This document shows, in pieces, positions 63,096 to 64,000 of a stretch of DNA of 64,000 nucleotides (position 1 is its first letter; every line of letters begins with the position of its first letter). The notes beneath the pieces were generated by a model that worked only from the letters and a program-made list of their open reading frames with translations, made no database searches and was not told the origin of the DNA. A program made the translations under genes and the position numbers. The DNA comes from Mesorhizobium_L sp035547755 (GTDB taxonomy: Bacteria > Pseudomonadota > Alphaproteobacteria > Rhizobiales > Rhizobiaceae). The DNA is taken from the NCBI GenBank assembly GCA_035547755.1, contig DASZUG010000019.1:1-64000 (forward strand). The letters are read 5' to 3'.

Positions 63096-64000
63096 TTGCC
63101 GTTGATCGAAAACGCGATCCTGATAGCGGGGCCGACCGCGAGCGGCAAGTCGGCGCTGGCGCTCGATTTGGCGCGGCGCGAAGGCGGCATAGTCGTCAAT
63201 GCCGATTCCATGCAGGTCTATTCGGTGCTGCGCGTGCTCACCGCGCGCCCCGGAGCGGAGGAACTGGCGACCGCGCCTCACCTTCTCTACGGACATGTCG
63301 ATCCCCGCGACGCTTATTCGACGGGCGATTGGCTGCGCGACGTGACGTATCTGGCGGAGGAAGGCGCTTTCGAAGGTAGGCGCGCCATCTTTGTCGGCGG
63401 GACCGGCCTCTATTTCAGAGCACTATTGGGCGGGCTGTCCGCCATGCCCGCCATTCCTGCGGATATCCGGGCCTATTGGCGGGCCCGGCTTTCGGAGGAG
63501 GGCGCGGAGGCGCTGCATCGGGTGCTGCGCGAGCGTGACGCCGATGCTGCGACGGCCATCGGACCTTCAGACGGCCAGCGCGTCCTTCGCGCGCTCGAGG
63601 TGCTGGAGGCATCGGGGCGTTCCATTCTCTCCTGGCAGGCGGAGCCGGCGAAGCCGCTCGTCGATCCGCGCTCCGCTCGCAAAATTGTGATCGAGCCGGA
63701 ACGCGGGCTGCTTCGCAAACGCATTGACCAGCGTTTCGATGGGATGGTCGCGGGAGGAGCGCTGGAGGAGGTCGAAACATTGATGCGGCTGGCCCCTGAC
63801 CCGGCCCGTCCAGCGATGAAGGCGATCGGCGTCCGTGAACTCGAGGCTTTTCTGGCCGGGCGGACGACGCTGGAACAGGCGATCGAGCAGGCGAAGGCTG
63901 CGAGCCGTCAATATGCAAAGCGGCAGACGACCTGGTTTCGCCATCAATTGGAAAAGGGCTGGGAGCGACGCGAATCCGCCGATTGGGCGGAAATGCCTCC
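63096..64000 (+). CDS. miaA: tRNA dimethylallyltransferase (3' end beyond the window)
   Basis: 301 codons are present and the frame runs off the right edge, so the gene is nearly complete (family ~300 residues). The start is the TTG at 63096, with GGAGAG about 8 bp upstream; no in-frame ATG exists before it. P-loop AGPTASGKSALALDLARR at residues 11-28, NADSMQVY, YGHVDPRDAYSTGDWL, FVGGTGLYFRALL and GPSDGQRVLRALEVLEASG follow. Adds the isopentenyl group to A37 of tRNAs reading UNN codons. Confidence 0.94.
   Translation, partial: MPLIENAILIAGPTASGKSALALDLARREGGIVVNADSMQVYSVLRVLTARPGAEELATAPHLLYGHVDPRDAYSTGDWLRDVTYLAEEGAFEGRRAIFVGGTGLYFRALLGGLSAMPAIPADIRAYWRARLSEEGAEALHRVLRERDADAATAIGPSDGQRVLRALEVLEASGRSILSWQAEPAKPLVDPRSARKIVIEPERGLLRKRIDQRFDGMVAGGALEEVETLMRLAPDPARPAMKAIGVRELEAFLAGRTTLEQAIEQAKAASRQYAKRQTTWFRHQLEKGWERRESADWAEMP

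Overview
The window looks like chromosome of an alphaproteobacterium of the order Hyphomicrobiales (Rhizobiales), most like the Mesorhizobium/Chelativorans/Brucella side of the group. The reasons are high GC, the clpP-clpX-lon-hupB-tRNA order, BA14K, DUF992 and IalB-type envelope proteins, a TIM44-free but typical folE-hisI-patatin block, and several families of short palindromic intergenic repeats of the kind common in rhizobia. No rRNA, CRISPR array, insertion sequence or prophage was recognised. Taxonomy is inferred from gene content only.

Layout. 0-4.2 kb: secreted DUF992 protein, class-I glutamine amidotransferase, membrane acyltransferase, then rplM-rpsI on the minus strand. 4.4-8.2 kb: a small CoA/sulfur block (PaaI-type thioesterase, ECHDC3-type enoyl-CoA hydratase, VOC protein, CoA-binding protein, O-acetylhomoserine sulfhydrylase) with a striking pair of complementary 7-bp tandem repeat arrays in front of the sulfhydrylase gene. 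8.3-9.1 kb: a DUF1778/GNAT toxin-antitoxin pair. 9.2-15.5 kb: the protein quality-control block clpP, clpX, lon, hupB followed by tRNA-Val and tRNA-Asp. 15.8-20.3 kb: an apparent accessory operon, a SAF-domain NAD-dependent oxidoreductase plus a complete NMT1/SsuA-type ABC importer. 20.3-25.2 kb: DsbA-type isomerase, peptide-binding protein, IalB, HspQ, BA14K.

25.3-30.5 kb holds a complete branched-chain 2-oxoacid dehydrogenase operon (E1 alpha, E1 beta, E2, E3); the E2 linker is partly encoded by an in-frame palindromic repeat element. 31-41 kb: pncB, a DUF2218 gene beside a YqjI-like PadR regulator with palindromic operators, glpX, recJ, patatin, hisI, folE, an IscU-like scaffold, an mntA-hepT toxin-antitoxin pair that appears to have been inserted exactly at the 5' end of yidD, and a methyltransferase. 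42-64 kb: thrS, an acid phosphatase, a three-repeat periplasmic protein, nitroreductase and flavin reductase, a MaoC/CitE-like pair, DUF2336, EamA and FUSC membrane proteins, parE, a diguanylate cyclase with an intact I-site, the glycine-cleavage operon gcvTHP under a tandem glycine riboswitch, a GNAT enzyme with serB, and miaA running off the right edge.

Most of the window is housekeeping. The accessory signals are the two toxin-antitoxin modules, the importer cluster after tRNA-Asp, and the repeat elements. Long open frames antisense to lon, FUSC, parE and gcvP are high-GC shadows and were rejected.
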